Shown here: positions 36,973-46,235 of the stretch, piece by piece
Position numbering within the stretch: the first letter of the stretch is position 1
Layout of the letters: the number at the start of each line of letters is the position of its first letter
Assembly (NCBI RefSeq): GCF_003611465.1
Contig: NZ_RAXV01000001.1
Coordinates: forward strand, 186,001 to 250,000
Direction of reading: 5' to 3'
Length of the DNA: 64,000 nucleotides
Origin: Acinetobacter tianfuensis
Lineage (GTDB): Bacteria > Pseudomonadota > Gammaproteobacteria > Pseudomonadales > Moraxellaceae
The notes under the pieces: model-generated
Database searches by the model: none
Told to the model about the DNA's origin: nothing
The model's input: only the letters and a program-made list of their open reading frames with translations
Translations under genes and position numbers: made by a program

Positions 36973-37860
36973 TTAACGATAGCTTGCTTCTGATTTTTTA
37001 ACCTTAACATTTTTAAAGTCTAGTGAGTTTATTGCAAGGGAGACATCAATTTCTCTAGAATTGTTTTTAGGGCCTAAAATAATTTCTTTGATTGGATTTA
37101 TATCATGATAGAAGTCTATATCTATGAAAGGCGTAGGGGTTGATCCATTCATACGAAAATTGATTTTATATTCTTTGCATTTCTCGCCATTCTCAATCCC
37201 GCCACCAAATGTATATCGAGGATTTTTTGAATCTGATCTATCTATTTGAATTACATGAACCATCCGTATTTCTTGTTCTTCTTTGAATGCGGAGTTTTTA
37301 AAGCCAGATAACCTAACTGAAAAATCCACACAGAGATCAATAAAACTGTCATGACCTTTACTTTCATTCGGATTATCAATTCTTCTCTTGTACATATACC
37401 AAATAAAATTTTCAACGATCTGTTTTTGTTCTTCTTTGTTGTAACAAACCTCAATGAATCTAGTCGGAAGTTTGCTCAAATATTTGGCAGAAAATCCTAT
37501 ACTATAGCCTGAGGCATCTAGAGCATAAGCTCTCCATTGACTTAAAACATCCCCATCCTTAGAAAAGCAGCAGGCTAGACTTAAAGTAAAATAACTTTCT
37601 TGGAAAATAATTTTTGTAATTTCTTTTAGAAACGCAAGATCAATACTTTTTTCATGCTCTAATTGATTTATAACTTCAACCCAAATGTTGTATCCCCATT
37701 GTTTTTCCATGTGGTCATTCATTTGATATAAGCTTGAAAATCTTAATTTTTTACCACTACATATTGCCAAAAATGTCTCAGGTGAGCAGTAATGGTAAAA
37801 AATAGTATCTTCAGTGTATGTATCATTAATTCGCATAATTTCTTTGTATTGATCGTCCAC
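36973..37860 (-). CDS. DUF2971 family protein
   Basis: The 295-residue cytosolic protein matches DUF2971: FYHYCSPETFLAICSGKKLRFS at residues 21-42, MNDHMEKQWG, a central CCFSKDGDVLSQWRAYA and a late IILGPKN. Family function is unknown; members often sit in variable chromosomal regions. The start is a GTG at 37860; an ATG eight codons later is an alternative. It is AT-rich, with rare-looking codons (AGA, ATA), consistent with acquisition next to a tRNA locus. Confidence 0.8.
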   Translation of the reverse strand: MDDQYKEIMRINDTYTEDTIFYHYCSPETFLAICSGKKLRFSSLYQMNDHMEKQWGYNIWVEVINQLEHEKSIDLAFLKEITKIIFQESYFTLSLACCFSKDGDVLSQWRAYALDASGYSIGFSAKYLSKLPTRFIEVCYNKEEQKQIVENFIWYMYKRRIDNPNESKGHDSFIDLCVDFSVRLSGFKNSAFKEEQEIRMVHVIQIDRSDSKNPRYTFGGGIENGEKCKEYKINFRMNGSTPTPFIDIDFYHDINPIKEIILGPKNNSREIDVSLAINSLDFKNVKVKKSEASYR

Positions 37861-38091
37861 TAAGCATTACTCTTTTTTGAAACTATCTATGATTTATATA
37901 ATACAGCGTATATAAAATATTTTATATTTAAATCATGGATTTATGGTTTTTTGTAAGTCAAGTTATAGTGGTTGGAGCTTTTGAGGATTTATCATATTCA
38001 ACGAATTATATGCATATTATGTTTGATGTTTTTTTTAAACTAAAAACAGTATCGTCAATTGCTTTTTCTAAATTTAAAATTGAATACCCAT

Positions 38092-38122
38092 AAAAAAATC
38101 ACCCATTCAGGGTGATTTTTTA
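38092..38122 (-). terminator. Terminator of sodB
   Basis: AAAAATCACCC / GGGTGATTTTTT, 24 bp after the sodB stop. Confidence 0.88.
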
Positions 38123-38145
38123 TGCTGAAATAAAATCAGAAGATC

Positions 38146-38772
38146 TTATTTTTCAACACCAGCAGCTTGGCCAGCGTATTTAGCATTTGCATAGTCCCAG
38201 TTCACTAGGCTTTCTAGGAAAGTAGAGATGTACTTAGGACGAGCATTACGGAAATCGATGTAGTAAGCGTGTTCCCAAACGTCAATCGTCAACACAGCAA
38301 CTTTACCGTGAGCAAGCGGCGTGTCAGCATTTGAAGTTTTAAGGATAGATAGGTTACCATTCACTTCGTCAGCAACTAACCAAGCCCAGCCTGAACCGAA
38401 TTGAGTTGTAGCAGCAGCTGCAAATTCTTCAGCGAATTTTTCGTAAGAACCGAAAGCTTCGTCAATTTTAGCAGCCAAAGCGCCAGTAGCTTTACCGCCG
38501 CCGTTTTTAGCCATACAGTTCCAGTAGAATGTGTGGTTCCAAACTTGCGCAGCGTTGTTGAATACGCCAGCTTTAGAAGCATCGCCAGCTACAGCTGTGA
38601 TGATTTCTTCTAAAGATTTGCCTTCAAGATCCGTACCAGCAATTAGGTTGTTCAAGTTAACAACATAAGTGTTGTGATGCTTGTCGTGGTGGAATTCTAA
38701 AGTTTCTTTGCTGATGTGCGGAGCAAGATCTTCGTAACCGTATGGTAACGCTGGTAAAGTAATCGTTGTCAT
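38146..38772 (-). CDS. sodB: Superoxide dismutase, Fe type
   Basis: The 208-residue enzyme dismutates superoxide in the cytosol. The start is the ATG at 38772 (MTTITLPALPYGYEDL) with AAGGA upstream. Metal ligands are His in FHHDKHHNTYV, His in AQVWNHTFYW, and Asp/His in DVWEHAYYIDFRNARP. Gln in NNAAQVWNH together with FGSGWAWLV indicates the Fe-type rather than the Mn-type. Confidence 0.95.
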   Translation of the reverse strand: MTTITLPALPYGYEDLAPHISKETLEFHHDKHHNTYVVNLNNLIAGTDLEGKSLEEIITAVAGDASKAGVFNNAAQVWNHTFYWNCMAKNGGGKATGALAAKIDEAFGSYEKFAEEFAAAATTQFGSGWAWLVADEVNGNLSILKTSNADTPLAHGKVAVLTIDVWEHAYYIDFRNARPKYISTFLESLVNWDYANAKYAGQAAGVEK

Positions 38773-38931
38773 GTTTTCAATTCCTTGCATTTTGCTGGGT
38801 TTTGACATTAAGTGCGCTTATTGTAATAGATAATCGAGCCAAATTGCGCATTGCTTATAAATAAGAATACAGAATAAAGCTCGAAATTAAACGTATAAGG
38901 CCAAATGTCAAAAACAGGCTTATTTGAAAAA

Positions 38932-39690
38932 TTAAATCGGATTGTTTAATTCGAAATAACTATACTCAATATTGAAATGTTCTGAAATAGCCTTTCCAAG
39001 GCGCTGGACGCCATAACGCTCTGTCGCATGGTGGCCGCAGGCATAATAATGCACACCTAACTCTTTGGCTTCATAGAAGGTGCGTTCACTGACTTCACCT
39101 GAAATATACGCATCACAGCCTTGCTCAAAAGCTTTAGAAATATAGTCTTGCGCGCCGCCCGTACAGAAACCGACTTTTTGAATACTGGTTTTGTCAGCAG
39201 GCAGGTGAATGGCATCAAAACCTAAGTGCTCTGACAAAAGTGCTTTAAATGCTTCAGGCGACATCGCTTCTGCAAGATAACCAATATTGCCAATTGGGTT
39301 ACGCTCAGTTGGGTCAAGCGCTTCAATATTTTGCAATTCTAAAATGTCTGCAATGGCTGCATTATTGCCAAGTGTCGGATGGCTATCTAGCGGGAGGTGG
39401 TAGCCGACCAGTGAAATATCATGCTGAATCAGGCTTTTGATGCGTTTTCCGCGCATACCGGTAATTGGGTAGGCTTCACCTTTCCAAAAATATCCATGAT
39501 GGACTAAAAGCATATCTGCACCAGCAGCAATAGCAGCATCAATGGCATCTTGAGAGGCAGTCACGGCAGCCAAAATTCTACGAACCTCAGTTTTGCCTTC
39601 AATTTGCAGGCCATTGGGCGCGTAGTCTTTAAATTCGTGTGATTTTAAAGTTTGATTGCACCACTGAATAATGTCATTTAATTGCGCCAT
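38932..39690 (-). CDS. NIF3 family dinuclear-metal protein (YbgI-like)
   Basis: The 252-residue protein is a Nif3/YbgI-type fold. The two metal-binding stretches are DMLLVHHGYFWKG near residue 60 with SLVGYHLPLDSHPTLGNN near residue 95, and HYYACGHHATERYGVQRLG near residue 215. Family members are proposed GTP cyclohydrolase-like or DNA-damage-related proteins; the role is unsettled. The length matches YbgI (247). Confidence 0.88.
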   Translation of the reverse strand: MAQLNDIIQWCNQTLKSHEFKDYAPNGLQIEGKTEVRRILAAVTASQDAIDAAIAAGADMLLVHHGYFWKGEAYPITGMRGKRIKSLIQHDISLVGYHLPLDSHPTLGNNAAIADILELQNIEALDPTERNPIGNIGYLAEAMSPEAFKALLSEHLGFDAIHLPADKTSIQKVGFCTGGAQDYISKAFEQGCDAYISGEVSERTFYEAKELGVHYYACGHHATERYGVQRLGKAISEHFNIEYSYFELNNPI

Positions 39691-39862
39691 ACAGATCTCT
39701 TTAGTAAAACAGGGATAATGAATATCTAAACATGCTTTTAATTGTAACTAAAGCATGACAAAACTCTGTGTTTATTTTCGTGCTGATTCAGGGTTTTGCA
39801 TTACAATATGTCATAAATAACTGAGTCATCAGACAATTAAAATATTTTTAGAGGAATGAAGC

Positions 39863-41047
39863 GTGCGCAGGACGTTTACCTGGTTACCGTGGGTACTACT
39901 TATTTTAGTCATTGCAGGATTTCTTGGATGGCAGCAGCTGCAGAAACCCAAAGCGCCAGTTGCGCCAGATGGCGTAAAAATGCCTGCTGAAAAAGTAGAA
40001 CCTTTAATCAATACTTCACGTACTGGCGGAGTGGTGTCTTATAGCGCTGCTGTTAAAGTTGCCGCGCCAGCCGTAGTCAATATTTTCACAACGCAAAAAG
40101 TGAAACAGCTGGATCATCCGCTATTAAATGATCCTGCTTTCCGTGAATTTTTTGGCAACCAAGTGCCAGATCAGCTGCGTCAAGAGCCGAACGAAAACAG
40201 TTTAGGTTCTGGTGTCATTGTGCGTCCAGACGGTTATATTTTGACGAATAACCACGTTATTGCCCAAGCAGATCAGATTATTGTCGCGCTGCACGATGGC
40301 CGCCGCGCTTCTGCAGCCGTCATTGGTACAGATCCAGACACAGATTTGGCGGTAATTAAAGTTGAGCTGAATAATTTACCTGTTTTGCCATTTAAACTCA
40401 GCGGCAATGAAGTCGGTGATGTGGTCTTGGCGATTGGCAACCCATTTGGCGTAGGTCAAACCGTGACTCAGGGTATTATTTCTGCTACTGGGCGTTCAGA
40501 TTTAGGGATTAATACCTATGAAGACTTTATTCAAACGGATGCCGCAATTAATCCTGGAAACTCGGGCGGTGCACTGATTGATGTTGCGGGCAATCTGATC
40601 GGTGTAAATACCGCGATCTTCTCGCAGTCGGGCGGTTCCTTAGGTATTGGCTTTGCGATTCCTGCAAAAATTTGCCAGCAAATTATGAATGCTATTTTAA
40701 AAGATGGCCGTGTAGTGCGCGGTTATATGGGCATTAGTGTGATGCCTGTTTCGCAAGATGATATTTTTGAGGCGAAACAGCAGGGCGTAATTGTGGCAAA
40801 GGTTGAGGCTAATGGGCCAGCAGCCAAAGCGGGCTTCCAAAAAGGCGACAAGGTTTTAAAAGTAGATAATGAAGTGATTAGTTCGGCTTCTCATTTGATT
40901 AACTATGTTGCGATGCAAGCGCCAAACAGCACGGTACATGTGTCTATTGAGCGTAATGGCAAGCCAATGATGCTGAGTGTTGTTGTCGCAGAACGTAAGG
41001 TTCAAAATCATAGTAATGACGCGCAATTTATTCCGTTGCCGCGTTAG
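39863..41047 (+). CDS. DegS/AlgW-like periplasmic serine protease
   Basis: The 394-residue protein starts at a GTG with GAGGA 7 bp upstream (a nearby ATG is out of frame). One N-terminal membrane anchor (WVLLILVIAGFLGW) is followed by a trypsin-like domain with the triad His131 (TNNHVIAQ), Asp161 (DTDLAVIK) and Ser234 (NPGNSGGAL), and a single PDZ domain (about residues 285-375, GYMGISVMP). One PDZ and one anchor match DegS/AlgW, which cut the anti-sigma factor in envelope stress, rather than DegP. The target here is inferred, as no rseA is nearby. Confidence 0.88.
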   Translation: MRRTFTWLPWVLLILVIAGFLGWQQLQKPKAPVAPDGVKMPAEKVEPLINTSRTGGVVSYSAAVKVAAPAVVNIFTTQKVKQLDHPLLNDPAFREFFGNQVPDQLRQEPNENSLGSGVIVRPDGYILTNNHVIAQADQIIVALHDGRRASAAVIGTDPDTDLAVIKVELNNLPVLPFKLSGNEVGDVVLAIGNPFGVGQTVTQGIISATGRSDLGINTYEDFIQTDAAINPGNSGGALIDVAGNLIGVNTAIFSQSGGSLGIGFAIPAKICQQIMNAILKDGRVVRGYMGISVMPVSQDDIFEAKQQGVIVAKVEANGPAAKAGFQKGDKVLKVDNEVISSASHLINYVAMQAPNSTVHVSIERNGKPMMLSVVVAERKVQNHSNDAQFIPLPR

Positions 41048-41072
41048 GGCTTAGCGCTTCATTTGATGTGTA

Positions 41073-41102
41073 AAAACGCCTTCAATATTGAGGGCTTTTT
41101 TA
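41073..41102 (+). terminator. Terminator after the DegS-like gene
   Basis: GCCTTCAATATTGAGGGC hairpin followed by a T-run. Confidence 0.75.
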
Positions 41103-41212
41103 TTGGCGGTGAATAGCAGTGAAAAAATTGCAATGCTGAAGGAGCGGTTGTAGACGGATTTCTTAATGCTTTGCTGCAAATGTACTGCTGAAGTTAACGC
41201 TAAGTTTCAGAT

Positions 41213-41503
41213 ATGCTGAATGAAATAAGTGAAAATGAGAAAATGATGACATTTATAACAGCAGAAACAGCCAAAGAATATTCAGCAAATGTTAATTTAA
41301 ATATCGAGCTGTATAAGTTGAGATTGGCTGAATTAATTGAGCAAAATGCAAAACAAGGCAATACTGCTGTATTTACAGTGCTGCCAAAGCATTTGCCATT
41401 AGAAGAAATTCGAGCGATTTCAGCGGAGCTTACACAGCTGGGCTATCAAGTGCGTTTTGAGGTCAATGAATTTTTTTATAGTTTTAATGTGTATTGGATT
41501 TAG
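41213..41503 (+). CDS. Small hypothetical protein
   Basis: A 96-residue cytosolic protein with two amphipathic helices (EYSANVNLNIELYKLRLAEL, PLEEIRAISAELTQLGYQ) and a C-terminal strand ending in NVYWI. The start could be any of the ATGs at 41213, 41243 or 41246; none has a strong ribosome site. No family was recognised. Confidence 0.55.
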   Translation: MLNEISENEKMMTFITAETAKEYSANVNLNIELYKLRLAELIEQNAKQGNTAVFTVLPKHLPLEEIRAISAELTQLGYQVRFEVNEFFYSFNVYWI

Positions 41504-41596
41504 CTGCTTTAGTTTGAAGCTAAAAGGGAACATAGTATTTAAACAGGCATGTTTTTTCTAAATGAACGTTACAGATTTGAAAATCTAAGAACTCAT

Positions 41597-41627
41597 AAAA
41601 AAACCGCAGTCAGCAGCGGTTTTTTTA
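41597..41627. terminator. Bidirectional terminator
   Basis: AAAAAAACCGC / GCGGTTTTTTT between convergent genes. Confidence 0.88.
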
Positions 41628-41644
41628 TTTCTTAGAGCAGTGTT

Positions 41645-42031
41645 TTATTCTGCTTTTTGGTATTCGTTAATGACCTCTAAAGCTGCGCGGAAAGCTTCTT
41701 GTGTTGCAGGCGCGCCGCAGTATGGTAGGCTGTGCAGCAGGACTTCCTGAATTTCTTCTACGGTTGCGCCATTGTTTAATGCGCCGCGGACATGGCCTTT
41801 CAGCTCTGTTGGACTTTTTTGCGCCGTTAAAAATGCAATGGTAATAAGTGAACGGTATTTACGCGGTAAAACACCTTCACGCTGCCAAGTCGAACCCCAA
41901 GCATGTTCATTAATCCAGTCCTGCAAAGGCTGGGTAAATGGTACAGTATTGTCCTGTGCGCGTTTTACAAAGCTTTCACCCATAACCTCTGTTCGTACTT
42001 TCAGTCCATTTTCATAATCTTGCTGAGACAT
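41645..42031 (-). CDS. Carboxymuconolactone decarboxylase family protein (PcaC-like)
   Basis: The 128-residue protein starts at the ATG at 42031 (MSQQDYENGLKVRTEVMGE) with GAGGG upstream. LPRKYRSLITIAFLTAQKSPTELKGHVRGALNNG and EEIQEVLLHSLPYCGAPA match gamma-carboxymuconolactone decarboxylase, the protocatechuate-branch enzyme, more closely than AhpD. No other pca gene adjoins it here, so it may be a separate paralogue with another substrate. Confidence 0.82.
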   Translation of the reverse strand: MSQQDYENGLKVRTEVMGESFVKRAQDNTVPFTQPLQDWINEHAWGSTWQREGVLPRKYRSLITIAFLTAQKSPTELKGHVRGALNNGATVEEIQEVLLHSLPYCGAPATQEAFRAALEVINEYQKAE

Positions 42032-42162
42032 TTTTACCCTCAATACTTTATTTTTCTGCTATAGCCTATACCTATCATTGCGCAGCGCTATTGGCTGAAG
42101 GTCGTACAGCTGCAAATTCAACAGCCTTTTGGACTGCTGAATTTGAAAGGCTTACCGTTTGA

Positions 42163-44676
42163 CTAGAATCTCAGAAATGCTTCAGGACCATCCTTGTGCG
42201 TTACAGCAGAATTTTGTGTAACACTAAGCTGTGCATGCGGATTGTCCAGTTCTAATTCATCTTCCAGCTGTGTATCAAAAATATCAGTCAGCATACTGTC
42301 ATATCGCTGAATGTTGTAGCTTTTCAGCTGTTCGGCTTCTTCAGGGGTAATAAAGTTGCTATTGAGCGCATCGTTAAGGTGCTCTTCAAAGTTCAAACCT
42401 TTAAATTGTCCTTTAGATTCAGCTTTTTTAAATTTGTCCCAAAGCGGTTCAATGTTCAGCAGCTGTAAAAATGCTGCTTCCATTCGGCCATTTACATCAT
42501 GCGGCTGTACAGAATAGTGTACATGTTGCTTTAACTGCTGACGGAAAGCATTGTCCTGCATAAATGATTCGGCAACTTGACGTTTCAGCTGGTCGCTTGG
42601 TTTTTTCAGCGGGCAGCCAAAGGGGAAGCAAATGAATTTCACCAGTACAGCGGCTGGGCGGCTCGGAAAATTATTAAACAAGCCATAAAATGCTTCTTGA
42701 GCTTGATAAAGCGCCTTATCTAAAGCCAATTGAGCGTGTAATTGTTCATCTTCTGTTTTTGAACCATGTTCATAAAATTTTAAGATTGAAGTTGCAATAA
42801 ACATATAGGCATGTATATCGGCTAAACGTCCAGAGAGCATTTCTTTGCGCTTAATATCACCTGCCAGTAAGCCCAGACACATATCTGCTGTGAGCGCAAA
42901 GTCTGCACTTAAGCGGTTAATGATTTTGTAATAAGGTGCTGTGAACTTGTCGGCATATTCAGAAGCTTGCCCTGATCCGCCTGTAAAACCATAAGCAAAG
43001 GCGCGAGCAGTACGGTTAAAAGTATATGCAAGGTGCTGAAATAGCATTGTATTGAAGGTTTTTAGCGCCGAGGATTTATCGTCAGCTTGCAGCAGCTGCA
43101 GTTCTTCATATAAATAAGGATGACAGCGCATAGAGCCTTGTCCAAATATCATCAGTGAGCGGCTGAGAATATTTGCGCCTTCTACGGTAATAGAAACAGG
43201 TATGGCTTGATAGCTCAGCGCAAGAAAGTTGCGTGGGCCATGCTGTACAGCGCGGCCGCCAACAATATCCATGCCATGATTCACTACGCGGCGCATGGTT
43301 TCAGTCGCATAGTATTTGGCCATAGCGGTCATGACGGCAGGTTTGCCGCCTTGGTTTAAGCCGCAAGTCACCATGTAGCGAAAAGCTTCTAGCATATAGG
43401 CATCACTGGCAATGTCGCTGGATGCTTCCTGCACACCTTCGAACTTGCCGACAGACAATTTAAACTGCTGGCGGACTTTGGCAAAAGCGCCAACATTTAA
43501 ATAACTCATTTCACTGGCAGCAGTCGATAAGGCCGGCAGGGAAATCCCGCGGCCAACCGCTAGGCATTCCATGAGCATGCGCCAGCCTTTACCTGCATTT
43601 TTTACCCCGCCGATAATCCAATCCAGCGGTATAAATACATCTTTACCTTCTACGGTGCCATTCATAAAAGGGGAGCCGGGATTGTGTCTTGCACCAGTTA
43701 TCACACCCTTATGACTGGCTGGCAGCAAGGCGCAAGTAATGCCGTAATCTGTTTTCTGCGTATCTCCCAGCAAATGTTCAGGGTCATACAGTTTAAAAGC
43801 TAAACCAATAACGGTGGCTACTGGTGCTAAGGTAATCCAGCGTTTAGAGAAATTCATGTTTAAGCCCAGGACTTGCTGGCTTTCGTATTCGCCATAGCAC
43901 ACTACGCCTGTATCAGGTATTGCACCTGCATCTGAGCCAGCTTCAGGGCTAGTCAGGCCAAAGCAGGGGATTTCTTCACCCTTAGCTAAGCCGGGTAAAT
44001 AACGGGTCTTTTGTTCTTCTGTTCCATAGTTGAGCAGCAGTTCACCTGGGCCAAGTGAGTTTGGCACCATACAGCTTACGGCTGTTGTGAGCGAACGGGA
44101 TGCAATTTTGCTCATGATGCGGCTTTGCGCAAAAGAGCTGAATTCGCGTCCGCCAAACTCTTTGGGAATAATGAGCCCTAAAAAACCATTGTCTTTAATA
44201 AACTGCCAAGCTTCGGGCGGTAAGTCTTTGTGCCTATGGTGGATCTCCCATTCATTCACCATTTTGCATAGTTGCTCAACTTCATTATCCAAGAAACTTT
44301 GCTCTTCTACGCTTAGCTGCGGATAAGGATAAGCATCAAACTTTGCCCAGTCAGGCGCTCCCATAAACAGCTCTTTTTCCCACCAGCTGGTGCCGGCATC
44401 TAGGGCTTCTCGTTCGGTACTGCTCATGCTGGGCATAGCTTTTGCCAAAGTGCGGTATGCAGGCTTGCTAATAAACTGCATTCGCAAAGGTTCAATGAGC
44501 ACAATTAAGCTGATGAGCATCAGCGGAATACCCAGCAGCAATGACCAAGGGCTTAGAAAGGCAAGGGCAATAGATACAGCGATAAGCGCTGCTGCGCCTG
44601 CGAATAAAGATAGCTCGAAGTAAAATACAGCCCATAAGGCTAAAATAAGTAAAATGACACTGAGGATGAAAAGCAT
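42163..44676 (-). CDS. FadE-type acyl-CoA dehydrogenase with membrane N-terminus
   Basis: The 837-residue enzyme starts at the ATG at 44676 with GGAG upstream. Two hydrophobic segments (ILSVILLILALWAVFYF and LFAGAAALIAVSIALAFL) precede an acyl-CoA dehydrogenase core (about residues 120-530: PKEFGGREFS, FGLTSPEAGSDAGA, GMDIVGGRAVQHGPRNF). A long C-terminal DUF1974-type helical domain follows. This layout is that of FadE, which starts beta-oxidation of long-chain fatty acids. The length slightly exceeds E. coli FadE (814). Confidence 0.9.
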   Translation of the reverse strand: MLFILSVILLILALWAVFYFELSLFAGAAALIAVSIALAFLSPWSLLLGIPLMLISLIVLIEPLRMQFISKPAYRTLAKAMPSMSSTEREALDAGTSWWEKELFMGAPDWAKFDAYPYPQLSVEEQSFLDNEVEQLCKMVNEWEIHHRHKDLPPEAWQFIKDNGFLGLIIPKEFGGREFSSFAQSRIMSKIASRSLTTAVSCMVPNSLGPGELLLNYGTEEQKTRYLPGLAKGEEIPCFGLTSPEAGSDAGAIPDTGVVCYGEYESQQVLGLNMNFSKRWITLAPVATVIGLAFKLYDPEHLLGDTQKTDYGITCALLPASHKGVITGARHNPGSPFMNGTVEGKDVFIPLDWIIGGVKNAGKGWRMLMECLAVGRGISLPALSTAASEMSYLNVGAFAKVRQQFKLSVGKFEGVQEASSDIASDAYMLEAFRYMVTCGLNQGGKPAVMTAMAKYYATETMRRVVNHGMDIVGGRAVQHGPRNFLALSYQAIPVSITVEGANILSRSLMIFGQGSMRCHPYLYEELQLLQADDKSSALKTFNTMLFQHLAYTFNRTARAFAYGFTGGSGQASEYADKFTAPYYKIINRLSADFALTADMCLGLLAGDIKRKEMLSGRLADIHAYMFIATSILKFYEHGSKTEDEQLHAQLALDKALYQAQEAFYGLFNNFPSRPAAVLVKFICFPFGCPLKKPSDQLKRQVAESFMQDNAFRQQLKQHVHYSVQPHDVNGRMEAAFLQLLNIEPLWDKFKKAESKGQFKGLNFEEHLNDALNSNFITPEEAEQLKSYNIQRYDSMLTDIFDTQLEDELELDNPHAQLSVTQNSAVTHKDGPEAFLRF

Positions 44677-45003
44677 TCGTGATAGCTCCAGTGTTGAGAG
44701 CACAGGCTTTATGTCAGCAATTTGCGGTGTTTTACGGGAGTTGGCTGCTCCCTATTATGTTGCAATGAGCGCCTGTGCCGAGTGAAATGTATGTATGATA
44801 AAAATGAAGAAATTAAATAGCTTACTTTAGATTGATTAATAATTGGTCTAAAAACAACCTGAATAAAGCTAAGAAATGTTTTATTAGGTAAGTATAGAAT
44901 TCAGATGAAATAGGTGTGATAAGTCGGCTCAAGACGGGATTTTCTTCAAAAATAAAAAGCCCTCATTAATGAGGGCTTTTGTACAGTTCAAAGCAATTTA
45001 GAC
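44677..45003. other. Gap between the FadE-type gene and lipA
   Basis: About 330 bp containing the lipA terminator (44956-44980). The rest is AT-rich, presumably holding the FadE-type promoter; no gene is seen. Confidence 0.5.
44956..44980 (-). terminator. Terminator of lipA
   Basis: AAAAGCCCTCA / TGAGGGCTTTT with a 4-nt loop. Confidence 0.85.
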
Positions 45004-46017
45004 TTAAGCTTCAATGGTTTGAACCGCAATTTTTTTCGCAGGATCTGCTTTACGGCGTACAGCAGGTACAGGTTCGCCATAGTATTGACGGTCTGCAAAA
45101 TAACTTGAACGAACCATTGGCGCCGCCCAGATATTCTTAAAGCCTAACTTTTGTCCGTGCGCTGTATAGCGTTCAAATTCTTCAGGTGTGACGAAACGGT
45201 CAATCGGCGCGTGTTCTTTTGAAGGCTGTAAATACTGACCAATTGTTACATAATCAACATCGTGTGCGCGAAGGTCATCCAGCAGAGCAATCACTTCTTC
45301 TTCAGTTTCACCAATACCAACCATGAGACCGCATTTTGTCGGCACATCTGGGCAGTATTCTTTAAACATTTTTAACAAGTCCAAAGAGTGCTGATAGTCA
45401 GAACCTGGACGCATTGCTTTATATAGACGAGGTACGGTTTCGATGTTGTGGTTAAACACATCAGGCGGGCACTCGGTCATAATGCGAAGCGCAATATCCA
45501 TACGGCCGCGGAAGTCCGGCACCAAAATTTCTAAGAGTGTTTTGGGGCTCAGTTCACGGGTTTCTTTAATACAGTCTACAAAATGCTGCGCACCGCCATC
45601 AAGCAAGTCATCACGGTCTACAGACGTAATAACGGCATATTTCAAACCTAAGTTTGAAATGGTTTCTGCCATGTGGCGAGGCTCATCAGGATCAAGCGCA
45701 TTTGGGCGGCCGTGGGCAACGTCGCAGAATGGGCAGCGGCGAGTACAGATGTCGCCCATGATCATGAATGTTGCCGTACCGCCGCCAAAGCATTCAGGCA
45801 GGTTTGGACAAGCAGCCTCTTCACATACGGTATGCAGCTTTTGTGCACGCAATGTCGTTTTAATGCGCTGCACTTCTTCCGGTGCAGACATTTTTACACG
45901 GATCCAGTCTGGTTTACGTGGCGTTTCAACCGTAGGGATAACTTTTACAGGTATACGAGCGACTTTTTCTGCGCCACGAAGTTTAACACCCTGTTCAGGT
46001 TTACGGTTTTCAGACAT
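45004..46017 (-). CDS. lipA: Lipoyl synthase
   Basis: The 337-residue radical-SAM enzyme inserts two sulfurs into protein-bound octanoyl groups. The auxiliary cluster Cys residues lie in [14 protein letters not shown], and the SAM cluster is CTRRCPFC; the closing motif MVRSSYFAD contributes the conserved Ser. The start is the ATG at 46017 ([10 protein letters not shown]); a GTG five codons upstream is possible. No lipB is adjacent. Confidence 0.96.
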   Translation of the reverse strand: MSENRKPEQGVKLRGAEKVARIPVKVIPTVETPRKPDWIRVKMSAPEEVQRIKTTLRAQKLHTVCEEAACPNLPECFGGGTATFMIMGDICTRRCPFCDVAHGRPNALDPDEPRHMAETISNLGLKYAVITSVDRDDLLDGGAQHFVDCIKETRELSPKTLLEILVPDFRGRMDIALRIMTECPPDVFNHNIETVPRLYKAMRPGSDYQHSLDLLKMFKEYCPDVPTKCGLMVGIGETEEEVIALLDDLRAHDVDYVTIGQYLQPSKEHAPIDRFVTPEEFERYTAHGQKLGFKNIWAAPMVRSSYFADRQYYGEPVPAVRRKADPAKKIAVQTIEA

Positions 46018-46235
46018 ATTCAACTTTTCCACTGTTTTAGACGGGGAGAGATACGAAAATTACTGGCATTATTATAGCTGACTTGGGCTGGAATAGGGTA
46101 AAAACGGTATTCATTTAAAAAATGTTGTTATCATCCAATATGTGTGAGCTAAATACAGCAAAAATGCAATAATTGCGTCATAATATAGTCCATATAAAGC
46201 TATTTTGAATTTCTGATTTTATTAAGGAGCCTTGA

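Noticed and set aside
36278..38145. Integrated element flanked by tRNA-derived repeats
   Set aside because: No integrase and no partial tRNA-Asn copy at the sodB side; only composition hints at transfer.
45443..46081. Long frames on the opposite strand of lipA
   Set aside because: They are antisense to a well-defined gene, are Ser/Arg/Thr-rich as expected for a shadow frame, and lack ribosome sites.
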